In this document: in pieces, positions 18,154 to 26,099 of the stretch | How positions within the stretch are numbered: position 1 is the first letter of the stretch | Layout: each line of letters starts with the position of its first letter | Source of the DNA: an uncultured Nocardioides sp. | GTDB taxonomy: Bacteria > Actinomycetota > Actinomycetes > Propionibacteriales > Nocardioidaceae | Direction of reading: 5' to 3' | Length of the DNA: 64,000 bases | Assembly (NCBI RefSeq): GCF_947489365.1 | Contig: NZ_CANLDB010000003.1 | Span: 434,001-498,000, forward strand | Notes under the pieces: generated by a model | Database searches by the model: none | The model's input: the letters and a program-made list of their open reading frames with translations, nothing else | What the model was told of the DNA's origin: nothing | Made by a program: the position numbers and the translations under genes

Positions 18154-19214
18154 GGCGTCGGCACCTCCTGCTCACCGTTCTCGGCGAGGACCTGGTTGAG
18201 GATGGTGAGGTCGTAGATGTCGGTCACCGGCGGGGCGCTGTCGAGGCCGTCGAGCAGGTCGACCCCGGCCGCGTCGGTCGCGTCCTCCTCGAGGGAGGCC
18301 GCGATCGGGTCGTTGGTGAACTCCAGCTTGTCCCACGCGGCGGCGAGGACGTCGGGCTCGATCGGGGCGTCGGTCAGCTCGGTCACCCGGGCGCCCACCT
18401 CGTCGCGCGCGGTGTCGGAGTCGGTGGCGATGAAGTCGTTCGCGGCGACGGTGGCGCGCAGGACGGCCTCGACCTGGTCGGGGTTCTCGTCGAGGAACTC
18501 CTTGTTGACCAGCAGGTGGGTGGTGACGAACTGGCCGTCGGTGTCGGGCCACAGCTCCGACTCGTCGACCAGGACCTTGCCGCCCTCGGCGACCAGGATG
18601 CTGGCCCACGGCTCGGGGACCCAGGCGCCGGCGATGTTGCCGTCACGGAACTCGTTGACCGCGACCGGGTTGTCGGTCGGGACGATGTTGATGTCGCCGC
18701 CGCCCTCCAGGTCGGTCTCGTAGCCCTCGTCGGCGAAGTAGGCGCGGGCCGCGACGTCCTGGGTGTTGCCCAGGCTCGGGGTGGCCACGCGCTCGCCCTC
18801 GAGGTCGGCGAGGTCGTCGATGTCGTCCTGGACGACGAGGGACGCGCCACCGGAGGCCGCGCCGGAGACGACGCGGACCGAGTCGGGGCCCTGGACGAAG
18901 GCGGTCAGCGCGGGGCCGGGGCCGATGAAGCTCATGGCCAGCGAGCCGTCCTGCACCGCCTGGTAGGCGTCGGAACCGGAGTTGAACTGCTGGTAGCCGG
19001 GCTCGGCGTCGACCTCGGCGAGCTGCTCGTCGAAGTAGCCCTCCTGCTCGGCGACGATCGCGGTGGCGTGGGTGATGTTCGGGAAGTAGCCGATCAGCAC
19101 CTCGTCGACACCCTCCTCGCCACCGCCGCCGGTGGTGGCCTCGGAGCAGCCGGCGAGTCCGGCCGACGCGACGAGGAGCAGGGCCGTGAGGCGCACGGGC
19201 GCGGTCTTTCGCAT
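18150..19214 (-). CDS. ABC transporter substrate-binding lipoprotein (SsuA/NrtA/TauA-like)
   Basis: The extracytoplasmic receptor of the importer. The 354-residue product has a signal peptide ending in the lipobox LAGC, then a Gly-rich linker and a type-II periplasmic-binding fold (VLIGYFPNITHATAIVAEQE, then AMSFIGPGPALTAFVQ). Two ATGs stand six bases apart. The second (19214) was chosen because AAGG sits directly against the first and has proper spacing only to the second. The ligand is not certain: sulfonate, taurine, nitrate or a similar anion. Confidence 0.9.
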   Translation of the reverse strand: MRKTAPVRLTALLLVASAGLAGCSEATTGGGGEEGVDEVLIGYFPNITHATAIVAEQEGYFDEQLAEVDAEPGYQQFNSGSDAYQAVQDGSLAMSFIGPGPALTAFVQGPDSVRVVSGAASGGASLVVQDDIDDLADLEGERVATPSLGNTQDVAARAYFADEGYETDLEGGGDINIVPTDNPVAVNEFRDGNIAGAWVPEPWASILVAEGGKVLVDESELWPDTDGQFVTTHLLVNKEFLDENPDQVEAVLRATVAANDFIATDSDTARDEVGARVTELTDAPIEPDVLAAAWDKLEFTNDPIAASLEEDATDAAGVDLLDGLDSAPPVTDIYDLTILNQVLAENGEQEVPTP

Positions 19215-19285
19215 GGACATCCTTCTGGTGGTGGGACGGCGGCATGGCCGCACAGGGGGATGGAGCCGGGCCCGAGCCGACGCCG

Positions 19286-19330
19286 ATAGGGTAAGCCTAC
19301 ATAGATAATGGAGTTACGCCGCACTGTGGT
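19286..19330. promoter_or_regulatory. AT-rich divergent promoter region
   Basis: A small AT-rich island (GGTAAGCCTACATAGATAAT) lies between the sulfonate-type importer and the TauE/SafE gene. It stands out sharply from the GC-rich surroundings and likely holds both promoters. No operator could be assigned. Confidence 0.4.
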
Positions 19331-19368
19331 CATTGGCGTGGCGGGATCCGACGGGCAGGGGTGAAGGC

Positions 19369-20148
19369 GTGGACTGGCAGCGGGACGCCATCGGACTCGT
19401 CGCGGGCTTCCTGATCGCGGTCGTCACGAGCCCCGCCGGGGTCTCCGGCGCGGTGTTCCTGCTGCCCGTCCAGCTCACGCTGCTCGACGTCCCGAACCCC
19501 CGGCTCACCCCGACGAACCTGCTCTACAACGTGGTCTCCGGGCCGGGGGCGCTGCTGCGCTACGTCCGCCAGAAGCAGGTCGACCGCCCGCTGGTCACCG
19601 CGATCGTCACCGGCTCCCTGCCCGGCGTCGTCCTGGGCGCGGTGCTGCGGGTCCACGTCGCCAGCGACCCCACGGTGTTCCGGCTCATCGCCGCGGCCGT
19701 GCTGCTGCCCACGGGCCTGCTGGTGCTGCGACGTCGCGCGCCCCGTCCGTCCGGGTCCGGGCCGTCCCGGCGGACGATCGTCGTCCTGGGCTTCGCCACC
19801 GGCGTCGTCGGCGGCCTGTACGGCGTCGGCGGCGGCTCCCTGCTCGCCCCGATCCTCGCCGGGTCCGGCATGGCGATGGCCGTGGTCGCGCCCGCGGCGC
19901 TCGCCGGCACCTTCGTGACCTCGATCGCCGGCGTCGTCGCCTTCGCGGTGCTCGCCACCGGCAGCAGCGACACGATCTCCCCCGACTGGAGCCTGGGTCT
20001 CGCCGCCGGGGTCGGCGGCCTGCTCGGCGGCTACCTGGGCGCCCGGCTCCAGCCGCACGTCCCCGAGCGTCGGCTCAAGGACCTCCTCGGCGTCCTCGCG
20101 ATCTCGCTGTCCGCGCTGTACGTCGTCCAGGCGCTGCTCGCCCTGTGA
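19369..20148 (+). CDS. TauE/SafE-family sulfite/anion exporter
   Basis: An inner-membrane protein of 259 residues with about eight hydrophobic helices in two similar halves. The first half has SPAGVSGAVFLLPVQLTLLD and the second GVVGGLYGVGGGSLLAP, the paired glycine-rich signatures of the TauE/SafE family. Members export sulfite or sulfonates such as sulfoacetate. GTG 19369 was chosen over TTG 19333 because the helix pattern starts right after it and GGTGAAGG lies just upstream. Divergent pairing with a sulfonate-type importer suggests import, desulfonation elsewhere, and sulfite disposal here. Confidence 0.85.
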   Translation: MDWQRDAIGLVAGFLIAVVTSPAGVSGAVFLLPVQLTLLDVPNPRLTPTNLLYNVVSGPGALLRYVRQKQVDRPLVTAIVTGSLPGVVLGAVLRVHVASDPTVFRLIAAAVLLPTGLLVLRRRAPRPSGSGPSRRTIVVLGFATGVVGGLYGVGGGSLLAPILAGSGMAMAVVAPAALAGTFVTSIAGVVAFAVLATGSSDTISPDWSLGLAAGVGGLLGGYLGARLQPHVPERRLKDLLGVLAISLSALYVVQALLAL

Positions 20149-20228
20149 GGCTGTGCGGCTGTGCGGCTGTGCGGCTGTGCGGCTGTGCGGCTGTGCGGCT
20201 GTGCGGCTGTGCGGCTGTGCGGCTGTGC
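20149..20228. repeat. ten perfect tandem copies of octamer GGCTGTGC
   Basis: The octamer repeats exactly ten times, starting directly after the TauE/SafE stop codon and ending about 40 bases before the next start codon. The unit is not a multiple of three and has no visible errors, which fits recent slippage and probable length variation between strains. Confidence 0.95.
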
Positions 20229-20268
20229 GGCGCCGGGGTCGCGGGGGTGCGTGGCCTAGGATCGGCCC

Positions 20269-20523
20269 ATGACCGCGGTCGTGGGCGTGCTGCTCGCGCT
20301 GGTGCCGTCGCTGACGCTGCTGGCCGAGCCGTCCCTGCCCGCAGCGGTCCTGGCGCTCGCGCTCGCCGCGCTCTGCGCCGGCCGGGCCCGCGGGGCCGTG
20401 CTGCGGCTCCCGGTGACGACACGCCCGCCGCGGACGTCGTACGGCGGCACCCCGGTGGTGAGCGGACGGGTCACCGACCCCGACCGCCACCCGCTGCGCC
20501 CGCGTGCTCCCGGGACGGCCTGA
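20269..20523 (+). CDS. small membrane protein encoded before YidC (DUF6412-like)
   Basis: An 84-residue protein with two hydrophobic segments (about residues 4-18 and 25-40) and a basic, proline-rich tail. It lies 42 bases upstream of a yidC-type gene on the same strand. I believe similar small proteins (DUF6412) accompany yidC paralogs in actinobacteria, but the match is by memory of layout and composition only. It may assist or be a client of the insertase. Its promoter region is next to the octamer repeat. Confidence 0.6.
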   Translation: MTAVVGVLLALVPSLTLLAEPSLPAAVLALALAALCAGRARGAVLRLPVTTRPPRTSYGGTPVVSGRVTDPDRHPLRPRAPGTA

Positions 20524-20565
20524 GCCACCTCAGGCCCTGTCCCGACCCATCCCTGGAGCACACCC

Positions 20566-21387
20566 GTGTCCCTGCTCGACCCCATCTCCCACGCCCTCGC
20601 CGCCGTGGTGGCGACCACCCACGACGGCCTCACCGCGCTCGGCGCCGACCCGGACTCCGGGACGACCTGGGTGCTCTGCATCGCGGCCGTCGTGGTCGTC
20701 GTCCGCACCCTCGTGCTGCCCATCGCCGTCCACGGCGTCCGCCTCGCGCACGCCAACGCCCGCGCGAGACCCCACCTCGCCGAGCTGCAGAAGCGGTTCA
20801 AGGAGCGGTCCGCCGCGAAGGACCCGAACGCCACCCGCGAGTTCATGGAGGAGCGGCGCCGCATCACCGCGGAGCACGGCGTCTCCCGGTGGGGCTGCCT
20901 GCCGCTGCTCGTGCAGATCCCGGTCTGGATCGCGCTCTACCACCTGCTCGCCAACCTGGCCCGCGGCCAGGAGGTCGGTCTGATGGACGCGGGACAGGTC
21001 TCCTCGCTGAGGCAGGCCACCCTCGCCGGGGTGCCGCTCGCCGACGCCGGCTACCTCGGCGCCGGTGCCGGCCACCTCGCCGTCGTCGCGGGCCTGGCCG
21101 CCACCGCCGCGCTGCTGTCGTACGCCACCCAGCGCTGGCTCGTGCGGCAGAACACGGTGATGACCGACGCGCCCGAGATGATGGTGACGGTCCAGAACAC
21201 GATGCCGCTGGTCTCCGCCGGCGGGATGCTGCTCGCGGGGGGCGTCGTCCCCGTCGCGCTGCTCGTCTACTGGGTGTGCAGCCAGGTGTGGACCATGGCG
21301 CAGTCGGCCGTGGTGTGGCGCTGGTACCCCACGCCCGGCTCACCGGCCGCCGAGCGCGCAGAGGCGAGGACGGCCGCGCGGGCCTGA
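20566..21387 (+). CDS. yidC: YidC/Oxa1-family membrane protein insertase (paralog)
   Basis: An insertase of 273 residues from GTG 20566. It has the family layout: a helix with the groove arginine (VVVVVRTLVLPIAVHGVRL), a charged cytoplasmic hairpin (AELQKRFKERSAAKDPNATR), then CLPLLVQIPVWIALYHLL and three more helices ending in VYWVCSQVWTMAQ. It lacks the long periplasmic domain, as in Gram-positive forms. The housekeeping yidC of actinobacteria lies by rnpA and rpmH. None of these is here, so this is probably a second copy with a specialised role. Confidence 0.88.
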   Translation: MSLLDPISHALAAVVATTHDGLTALGADPDSGTTWVLCIAAVVVVVRTLVLPIAVHGVRLAHANARARPHLAELQKRFKERSAAKDPNATREFMEERRRITAEHGVSRWGCLPLLVQIPVWIALYHLLANLARGQEVGLMDAGQVSSLRQATLAGVPLADAGYLGAGAGHLAVVAGLAATAALLSYATQRWLVRQNTVMTDAPEMMVTVQNTMPLVSAGGMLLAGGVVPVALLVYWVCSQVWTMAQSAVVWRWYPTPGSPAAERAEARTAARA

Positions 21388-21408
21388 GATCCCTGCCAGG
21401 ATGCGCGC

Positions 21409-21969
21409 ATGGTCGCCCACGAACCCGCCCTCGTCGTCACGCAGAAGATCACCATGATGGTGAACCGGTACGACGTCCACCGGCGCGGACCGGACGGGAA
21501 GCCGGCCGGTCTGCTCGCCACCGCGCAGCAGAAGCGGATGGCGTTCCGGGAGCAGGTGACCTTCTACTCCGACCCCGACCGTGGCACCCCGGTGTTCGGC
21601 TTCCGGGCCCAGCAGCGCGTCGACCTGGGCGCGACGTACGACGTGACCGACACCGGCGGGCAGTCCATCGGGTCGTTCCGCAAGGACTTCAAGCAGAGCC
21701 TGCTCCGCACGACGTTCCACCTGTCGACGCCCGCCGTGGAGTCCACGGGACAGGAGCGCAACGCCGCGATCGCGATCATCCGGCGCCTCGTCGACGTCCC
21801 GCTGCCCTTCCACTTCGACTTCACCGACGGCGCGGGCCAGCCGGTGATGAGCAGCACGAAGAAGTTCGGGGTGCGCGACACCTACCTCGTCGACGTGCCG
21901 GACCAGCGCCTGGACTGGCGGGTCGCGGCCGCGATGGCCGTGGGGCTGGACGCCCTGATGGCGCGCTGA
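21409..21969 (+). CDS. LURP-one-related / scramblase-fold protein
   Basis: A 186-residue cytosolic protein with the beta-barrel pattern of the LURP-one-related (LOR) and phospholipid-scramblase superfamily. It has LVVTQKITMMVNRYDV at the start, TYDVTDTGGQSIGSFRKDFK in the middle and a final helix (DWRVAAAMAVGLDALMA). Bacterial members have no settled function; membrane or nucleic-acid binding has been proposed for the fold. It follows the YidC paralog by 21 bases and may share its transcript. Confidence 0.7.
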   Translation: MVAHEPALVVTQKITMMVNRYDVHRRGPDGKPAGLLATAQQKRMAFREQVTFYSDPDRGTPVFGFRAQQRVDLGATYDVTDTGGQSIGSFRKDFKQSLLRTTFHLSTPAVESTGQERNAAIAIIRRLVDVPLPFHFDFTDGAGQPVMSSTKKFGVRDTYLVDVPDQRLDWRVAAAMAVGLDALMAR

Positions 21970-22080
21970 GGGGCCGCCCTGCTCGCCGCCGCCTCACCGG
22001 CCCCACACCCGGTCCTCACCCGGGTCACAGGTTCGGGGGTTCTGCCGCCGGGTGACAGGGGGTCGGGCAGGGTGGGGGAG

Positions 22081-22897
22081 ATGATCTCGGTACGGGTCGC
22101 CCCCCTCGTCGTCCTCGCTGCTGCCGCAGCGCTCCTCCTGCCGCCGCCGGCCACCGCCGCCGCGCCCCCCGAGCCGGTGGCGGGGTCGGTCGTCACCTTC
22201 TTCGCCCACAACGTCGCCGGCCGCACCCAGGGCAACAACGGCCGCGTCGACCCCGTCGCGGGCGACCTGGTCCGGTCGATCCGTCGCGAGCAGCCGTACG
22301 CCGGCGCCCTCAACGAGATCTGCGGCAACCAGGCCCGCGCCGTGGACCGCCGCCTGACCGGCTACCGCGTCGAGTTCTTCGGCAAGGGCCGCGCCTGCCC
22401 CGGCGGCGTCGAGTTCGGCAACGCCGTCGTGATCCGCAACGGCCCGGCCACCCGTCGTCGCGTCGTGCTGCCCACGAGCGAGGGCTCCCGCGAGCTGGTG
22501 TGCGTCAGCCGCCGCAGCTCCCGCGTCGCCGCCTGCTCCACCCACCTCACCGCCGAGCGCAGCCGCGGCTACGACCGCGTCGCGCAGGCGAAGCGGGTGG
22601 CCGAGGTGACGGAGGGCTACGTGCGGCGCGGCTTCGCGACGTACGTCGGTGGCGACTTCAACGACCAGCCGGCCACGAACACGCTCGACCCGATGTACCG
22701 GCCCGGGTACGGCGGCGGCGCCCACGGCATCTTCACCGAGAGCGACGGCTGCTGCGGCCGCGACGGCGAGCCCACGCTGGGCACCGCGAAGTTCGACTAC
22801 GGCTTCGTGTCCTGGCAGTGGCGCCTGCTGCGCGAAGGTCGTCGACGCGCCGCACAGCGACCACGACCAGCTGTGGACGACGGTCCGCCGCAAGTAG
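22081..22897 (+). CDS. secreted endonuclease/exonuclease/phosphatase-fold protein, frameshifted near 22834
   Basis: A signal peptide (residues 1-26) is followed by an EEP-fold hydrolase related to DNase I and sphingomyelinase: FFAHNVAG, GALNEICGNQ, CSTHLTAE, GGDFNDQPAT. Near 22834 the frame breaks. Reading on without a shift gives a basic, family-unlike tail to 22956. A shift of one frame gives KVVDAPHSDHDQLWTTVRRK and a stop at 22897, which supplies the SDH motif with the last catalytic His. The site is a short CGCG run, so loss of one CG pair is the likely cause. Either a real mutation or a sequencing error explains it. Start ATG 22081 was preferred over GTG 22072. Confidence 0.7.
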
Positions 22898-22966
22898 CGG
22901 CCCCACCGGCACCGGTGAGGCCCACGTCACTGTCGGAGCACGGGTGTTCACGGTAAGACTGGACCC

Positions 22967-24298
22967 ATGAGCCCGGTCGACACCCACCTCCGCCCGACCG
23001 CACGCTGGGTGCTCGGCCACGCGCTGCCCAGCCGGGCCATGCGGGCCGCGGGGCGCCGCGGGGACCTGCAGGGGCAGCTGCTCGAGCACGACGTGGCCGC
23101 CAGCGAGACCCGCCTGCAGGAGATCGCCGAGGCCGCCCGGGTGGGCGGTCCGCTGCACCGGGCGAAGTTCGTCCGGCTGACCGCCTCCCTCCCGACGGTC
23201 AAGGAGGTGCTGGGCAGCAACGACTTCGCCACCGGGGTCTTCGACATCGAGCAGGGTCCGCTGCGCCGGGTGGGCGCCTGGGCGAAGGCGACCGACCAGC
23301 TCGGCCCGCTCCAGCCGCCGTCGCTGCTGGTGAGCGAGCCGCCCTCGCACACCCGCTACCGCAAGCTCGTCACCCGCGTGTTCTCCGTCAGGGCCGTCGA
23401 GGCGCTGCGCGGACGCACCGAGGAGATCGCGGCCCAGCTGCTCGACGAGCTGGCGTCGTCCGCCGGTCCGGGCGGCGAGGTCGACCTCGTGGAGCGGTAC
23501 TGCGCGATGCTGCCCGTGACCGTGATCGCCGAGATCCTCGGCGTCCCCGCCTCGGAGCGGGAGCGCGTGCTCGAGTTCGGCGCTGCCGCCGCCCCGAGCC
23601 TCGACATCGGGCTCGGCTACCGCGAGTTCCGGCACGTCGAGCGCTCGCTCGCGGCGTTCCGGGACTGGCTCGCCGCGCACCTCGCGAGCCTGCGCGACAC
23701 CCCCGGCGACGACCTGATGAGCCGCCTCGTCGCCGAGCAGGAGGACGGCGTCGGCCTCACCGACGCCGAGCTCGAGGCGACGGCCGGCCTCGTCCTCGCG
23801 GCCGGGTTCGAGACCACCGTGAACCTGCTCGGCAACGGCACCGTCCTGCTGCGCGAGCACCCCGACCAGCTCGCGCGGCTCCGCGCCGAGCCCGACCTGT
23901 GGCCCAACGCGGTCGACGAGGTCCTGCGCATCGACCCGCCGGTGCTGCTCACGGGCCGCGTCGCCAGCCGCGACACCAACGTCGCGGGCGAGGCCGTCCG
24001 CCGCGGCGAGGTCGTCACGACGTTCCTCGCCGGCGCGAACCGCGACCCCGACGTCTTCGACGACCCGGACGTCTTCGACGTCGCCCGCCCCAACGCCCGC
24101 GACCACGTCTCGTTCTCGTCCGGTCGGCACTACTGCCTCGGCGCGGCCCTCGCGCGGATGGAGGGCGAGGTCGGCCTGCGGGCGCTGTTCGAGCGCCACC
24201 CCGACCTCGCGCTCCGGCCCGGCCGGCGGCGCCGGCGTACGCGGATCCTGCGGGGCTGGGCCACGCTGCCGGTCACCCTCGGCGAGCCGGCCGCGTGA
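22967..24298 (+). CDS. cytochrome P450
   Basis: A soluble haem monooxygenase of 443 residues. The I-helix holds AGFETTVN (oxygen-activation Glu/Thr), the K-helix VDEVLRID (ExxR), and the haem-thiolate loop FSSGRHYCLG with Cys390 as axial ligand. The N-terminus has no membrane anchor, as usual in bacteria. It needs ferredoxin and a reductase; no ferredoxin gene is adjacent. The HxxxR motif is in SHTRYRKLV. The substrate is unknown and the gene stands alone. Confidence 0.95.
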   Translation: MSPVDTHLRPTARWVLGHALPSRAMRAAGRRGDLQGQLLEHDVAASETRLQEIAEAARVGGPLHRAKFVRLTASLPTVKEVLGSNDFATGVFDIEQGPLRRVGAWAKATDQLGPLQPPSLLVSEPPSHTRYRKLVTRVFSVRAVEALRGRTEEIAAQLLDELASSAGPGGEVDLVERYCAMLPVTVIAEILGVPASERERVLEFGAAAAPSLDIGLGYREFRHVERSLAAFRDWLAAHLASLRDTPGDDLMSRLVAEQEDGVGLTDAELEATAGLVLAAGFETTVNLLGNGTVLLREHPDQLARLRAEPDLWPNAVDEVLRIDPPVLLTGRVASRDTNVAGEAVRRGEVVTTFLAGANRDPDVFDDPDVFDVARPNARDHVSFSSGRHYCLGAALARMEGEVGLRALFERHPDLALRPGRRRRRTRILRGWATLPVTLGEPAA

Positions 24299-24321
24299 GG
24301 GTGGCGGAGAACGTGGCGGAG

Positions 24322-24381
24322 AACGGGACGAAGGGCACTCGAGCGGCCGTTCCGGGCCCGGATCAGGGGCTTCGTCCCGTT
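24322..24381. terminator. long-loop bidirectional terminator candidate
   Basis: AACGGGACGAAG and CTTCGTCCCGTT are perfect 12-base arms separated by 36 bases that contain their own GC-rich pairing. It lies between convergent P450 and VOC genes. Confidence 0.6.
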
Positions 24382-24404
24382 GTGCGCGACGGCCGGTCCG
24401 CGAC

Positions 24405-24674
24405 CTAGCTCCAGGAGGCCATGACCACGCAGAGCTCGTTGCCCCCGGGGTCGGCCAAGCCGTCGCCGGCGAGCGAGCTGAAGAAGGGGCGGCCCTCGAG
24501 GAACGTGCTGGGGTGGAGGACGAACCTCAGCGCGAACCCGACGCCATCGGGTGCCACGAGCGCGGGCGCGCCTCGCAGGACCGAGACGTCCTCGGTGAGC
24601 AGGCCACCCCAGAACGCCGCGAGCCGGTCGGGGTCGGGGGAGCCGACGGTCAAGGCCGTGACGTCGCAGACCAT
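24405..24674 (-). CDS. short VOC-superfamily (glyoxalase-like) protein, probably internally deleted
   Basis: This 89-residue product begins VTALTVGSPDPDRLAAFWGG and ends LADPGGNELCVV, the two ends of a typical VOC/glyoxalase domain. The family is usually 115-130 residues long, and the middle section with the second metal ligand is missing. It may be a degraded gene or a small relative that dimerises differently. No resistance or dioxygenase function can be assigned. Confidence 0.6.
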   Translation of the reverse strand: MVCDVTALTVGSPDPDRLAAFWGGLLTEDVSVLRGAPALVAPDGVGFALRFVLHPSTFLEGRPFFSSLAGDGLADPGGNELCVVMASWS

Positions 24675-24684
24675 GACCGCATCC

Positions 24685-25404
24685 TCACCCTGTCGGGCCG
24701 AACTGCTCCACCCTGATCACGTCGCGCCGCACGCCGACCTCGCCGAGCAGGCGCACGCCGTACGACGCGAAGCCGGGGGAGCCGCAGACGTAGGCCCGCT
24801 CGACGCCCTCGGCCAGCGGCGCCACCTCATCCGGGTACGGCGTCGCGGCCACCCGGTCGCGTCCGTCGACGACGGAGTTCTCCCGCGTCGTGGCCACGAA
24901 CGCGCCGTGGGCGAGCAGCTCGTCGGCGTACGGCAGCTCGGCCAGCGTGCGGGTCACCACCACGACGCGCAGCCGGTCGTGCACGCCGAGCGCGCGGGCG
25001 TGCCGCAGCATCGAGACGACCGGGACGACGCCCGTCCCGCCGACCACCGCGATGCTCGGCGTCCGTCCGCCCCAGGTGAACCAGCGCCCGATCGGCCCCC
25101 GCACCTCCACGGTGTCGCCGACGCGCGCCTCCTCGTGCAGGTGGCCCGAGACCTCGCCGTCCGGCATCGACTCGACGCACAGCTCGAGCAGCTCGTCGCC
25201 GGGGGCGGAGGCGACCGAGTACGACCGCTGGGCGGTGTAGCCGTCCTCGGCCCGCAACCGCACCACGCAGTGCTGGCCCGCGGCGTGCGTGAAGGGGGTC
25301 TCCAGCGCGAGGCGGAGGTAGGCGAGCCGCCCGTCGCGCCGGACCTGGTCGAGGGTCCCCGTCGTCCACGCGCCGGGGATCTCCGGCGTCCCGGGCTCAG
25401 GCAT
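24685..25404 (-). CDS. FAD/NAD(P)-binding ferredoxin-reductase-type oxidoreductase
   Basis: A 239-residue flavoprotein of the FNR family. The FAD motif is RSYSVAS, the cofactor-binding Gly-rich loop is VVGGTGVVPVVSML and the C-terminal NAD(P) contact is VCGSPGFASYG. There is no iron-sulfur domain. It overlaps the upstream sulfite-oxidase-like gene by eight bases, so the pair is coupled. The reductase likely moves electrons between NAD(P)H and the molybdenum enzyme, directly or through another carrier. Confidence 0.9.
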   Translation of the reverse strand: MPEPGTPEIPGAWTTGTLDQVRRDGRLAYLRLALETPFTHAAGQHCVVRLRAEDGYTAQRSYSVASAPGDELLELCVESMPDGEVSGHLHEEARVGDTVEVRGPIGRWFTWGGRTPSIAVVGGTGVVPVVSMLRHARALGVHDRLRVVVVTRTLAELPYADELLAHGAFVATTRENSVVDGRDRVAATPYPDEVAPLAEGVERAYVCGSPGFASYGVRLLGEVGVRRDVIRVEQFGPTG

Positions 25405-26011
25405 CCCCGACGTACCGCTGCTCGGTCCAGGGGTCGCCGAGGTCGTGGTAGCCGTAGCGCTCCCAGAACCCCGGCCGGTCGACGTCGGTCAGCTCGATCC
25501 GGGAGACCCACTTCGCGGACTTCCAGAAGTACAGGTGCGGCACCAGCAGGCGCAGCGGCCCGCCGTGCTCGGGCGGCAGCGGGCGTCCCTCGTGGTCCCA
25601 GACGACCCAGGCGCGGCCGCCGGTGACGTGCTCGAGCGGGAGGTTGGTCGTGTAGCCGGTCACGGACTCCGCCACCACGTGGGTGGCGCGCTCCAGCGGG
25701 CCTGCGGCCTCGAGCAGGACGTCGAGGGAGACGCCGGTGAAGCGGGTGCCGAGCTTGGACCAGCTCGTCACGCAGTGGATGTCCCCGGCGTACGTCGAGT
25801 GCGGGAGCGCCTGCAGCTCGGCGAGCGACCAGGTGGTCGCCGTGGCGACGAGCCCGTCGAGGGTGACGGAGACCTGCTCGGGGCGCAGGTGGGGCTCGGC
25901 CTCGGCGGTGAGCACGGGCCAGCCGTCGCCGACGTCGTGCTGGCCGGGGGGCAGGCGACCCTCGCGGTCGACGGGCCGCCGGCGTCCGGTGAATCCACGG
26001 GTGACGGGCAC
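25397..26011 (-). CDS. sulfite-oxidase-like molybdopterin-dependent oxidoreductase
   Basis: A molybdenum-cofactor enzyme of 204 residues. It has the Mo-ligating Cys in DIHCVTSWSK and the family blocks GYTTNLPLEHV, HGGPLRLLVPHLYFWKSAKW and WERYGYHD. This short form without signal peptide or C-terminal dimer domain is a cytoplasmic relative of sulfite oxidase and MsrP. Possible reactions are sulfite oxidation or reduction of an S- or N-oxide. The flavin reductase coupled downstream suggests reduction with NAD(P)H electrons, but direction is uncertain. Confidence 0.88.
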   Translation of the reverse strand: MPVTRGFTGRRRPVDREGRLPPGQHDVGDGWPVLTAEAEPHLRPEQVSVTLDGLVATATTWSLAELQALPHSTYAGDIHCVTSWSKLGTRFTGVSLDVLLEAAGPLERATHVVAESVTGYTTNLPLEHVTGGRAWVVWDHEGRPLPPEHGGPLRLLVPHLYFWKSAKWVSRIELTDVDRPGFWERYGYHDLGDPWTEQRYVGDA

Positions 26012-26050
26012 GGGACCAGTCTCCCGTGCCCGCCAGCCGCCGCCAACCGC

Positions 26051-26080
26051 CGCCCGTCGCCGCCCGTCGCCGCCCGTCGC
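26051..26080. repeat. three tandem copies of 10-mer CGCCCGTCGC
   Basis: A short perfect tandem repeat between the alcohol dehydrogenase stop codon and the sulfite-oxidase-like gene. It lies in the leader of the latter, within about 70 bases of its start. Confidence 0.8.
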
Positions 26081-26099
26081 CGCGGGCGGGGCCGCGGGG

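Noticed and set aside
16461..19214. naming the importer ssuABC or tauABC
   Set aside because: Motifs fit the wider nitrate/sulfonate/taurine group and no desulfonating enzyme is adjacent, so the ligand cannot be fixed.
20149..20228. CRISPR array
   Set aside because: Units are 8 bases with no spacers.
20145..22055. 636-residue plus-strand frame beginning in the octamer repeat
   Set aside because: It is Arg/Pro-rich, crosses three well-supported genes in another frame and has no motif. Its start in the repeat is an artefact of the repeat lacking stops.
26051..26080. functional repeat array
   Set aside because: Only three 10-base units in GC-rich leader sequence; too short to argue more than slippage.
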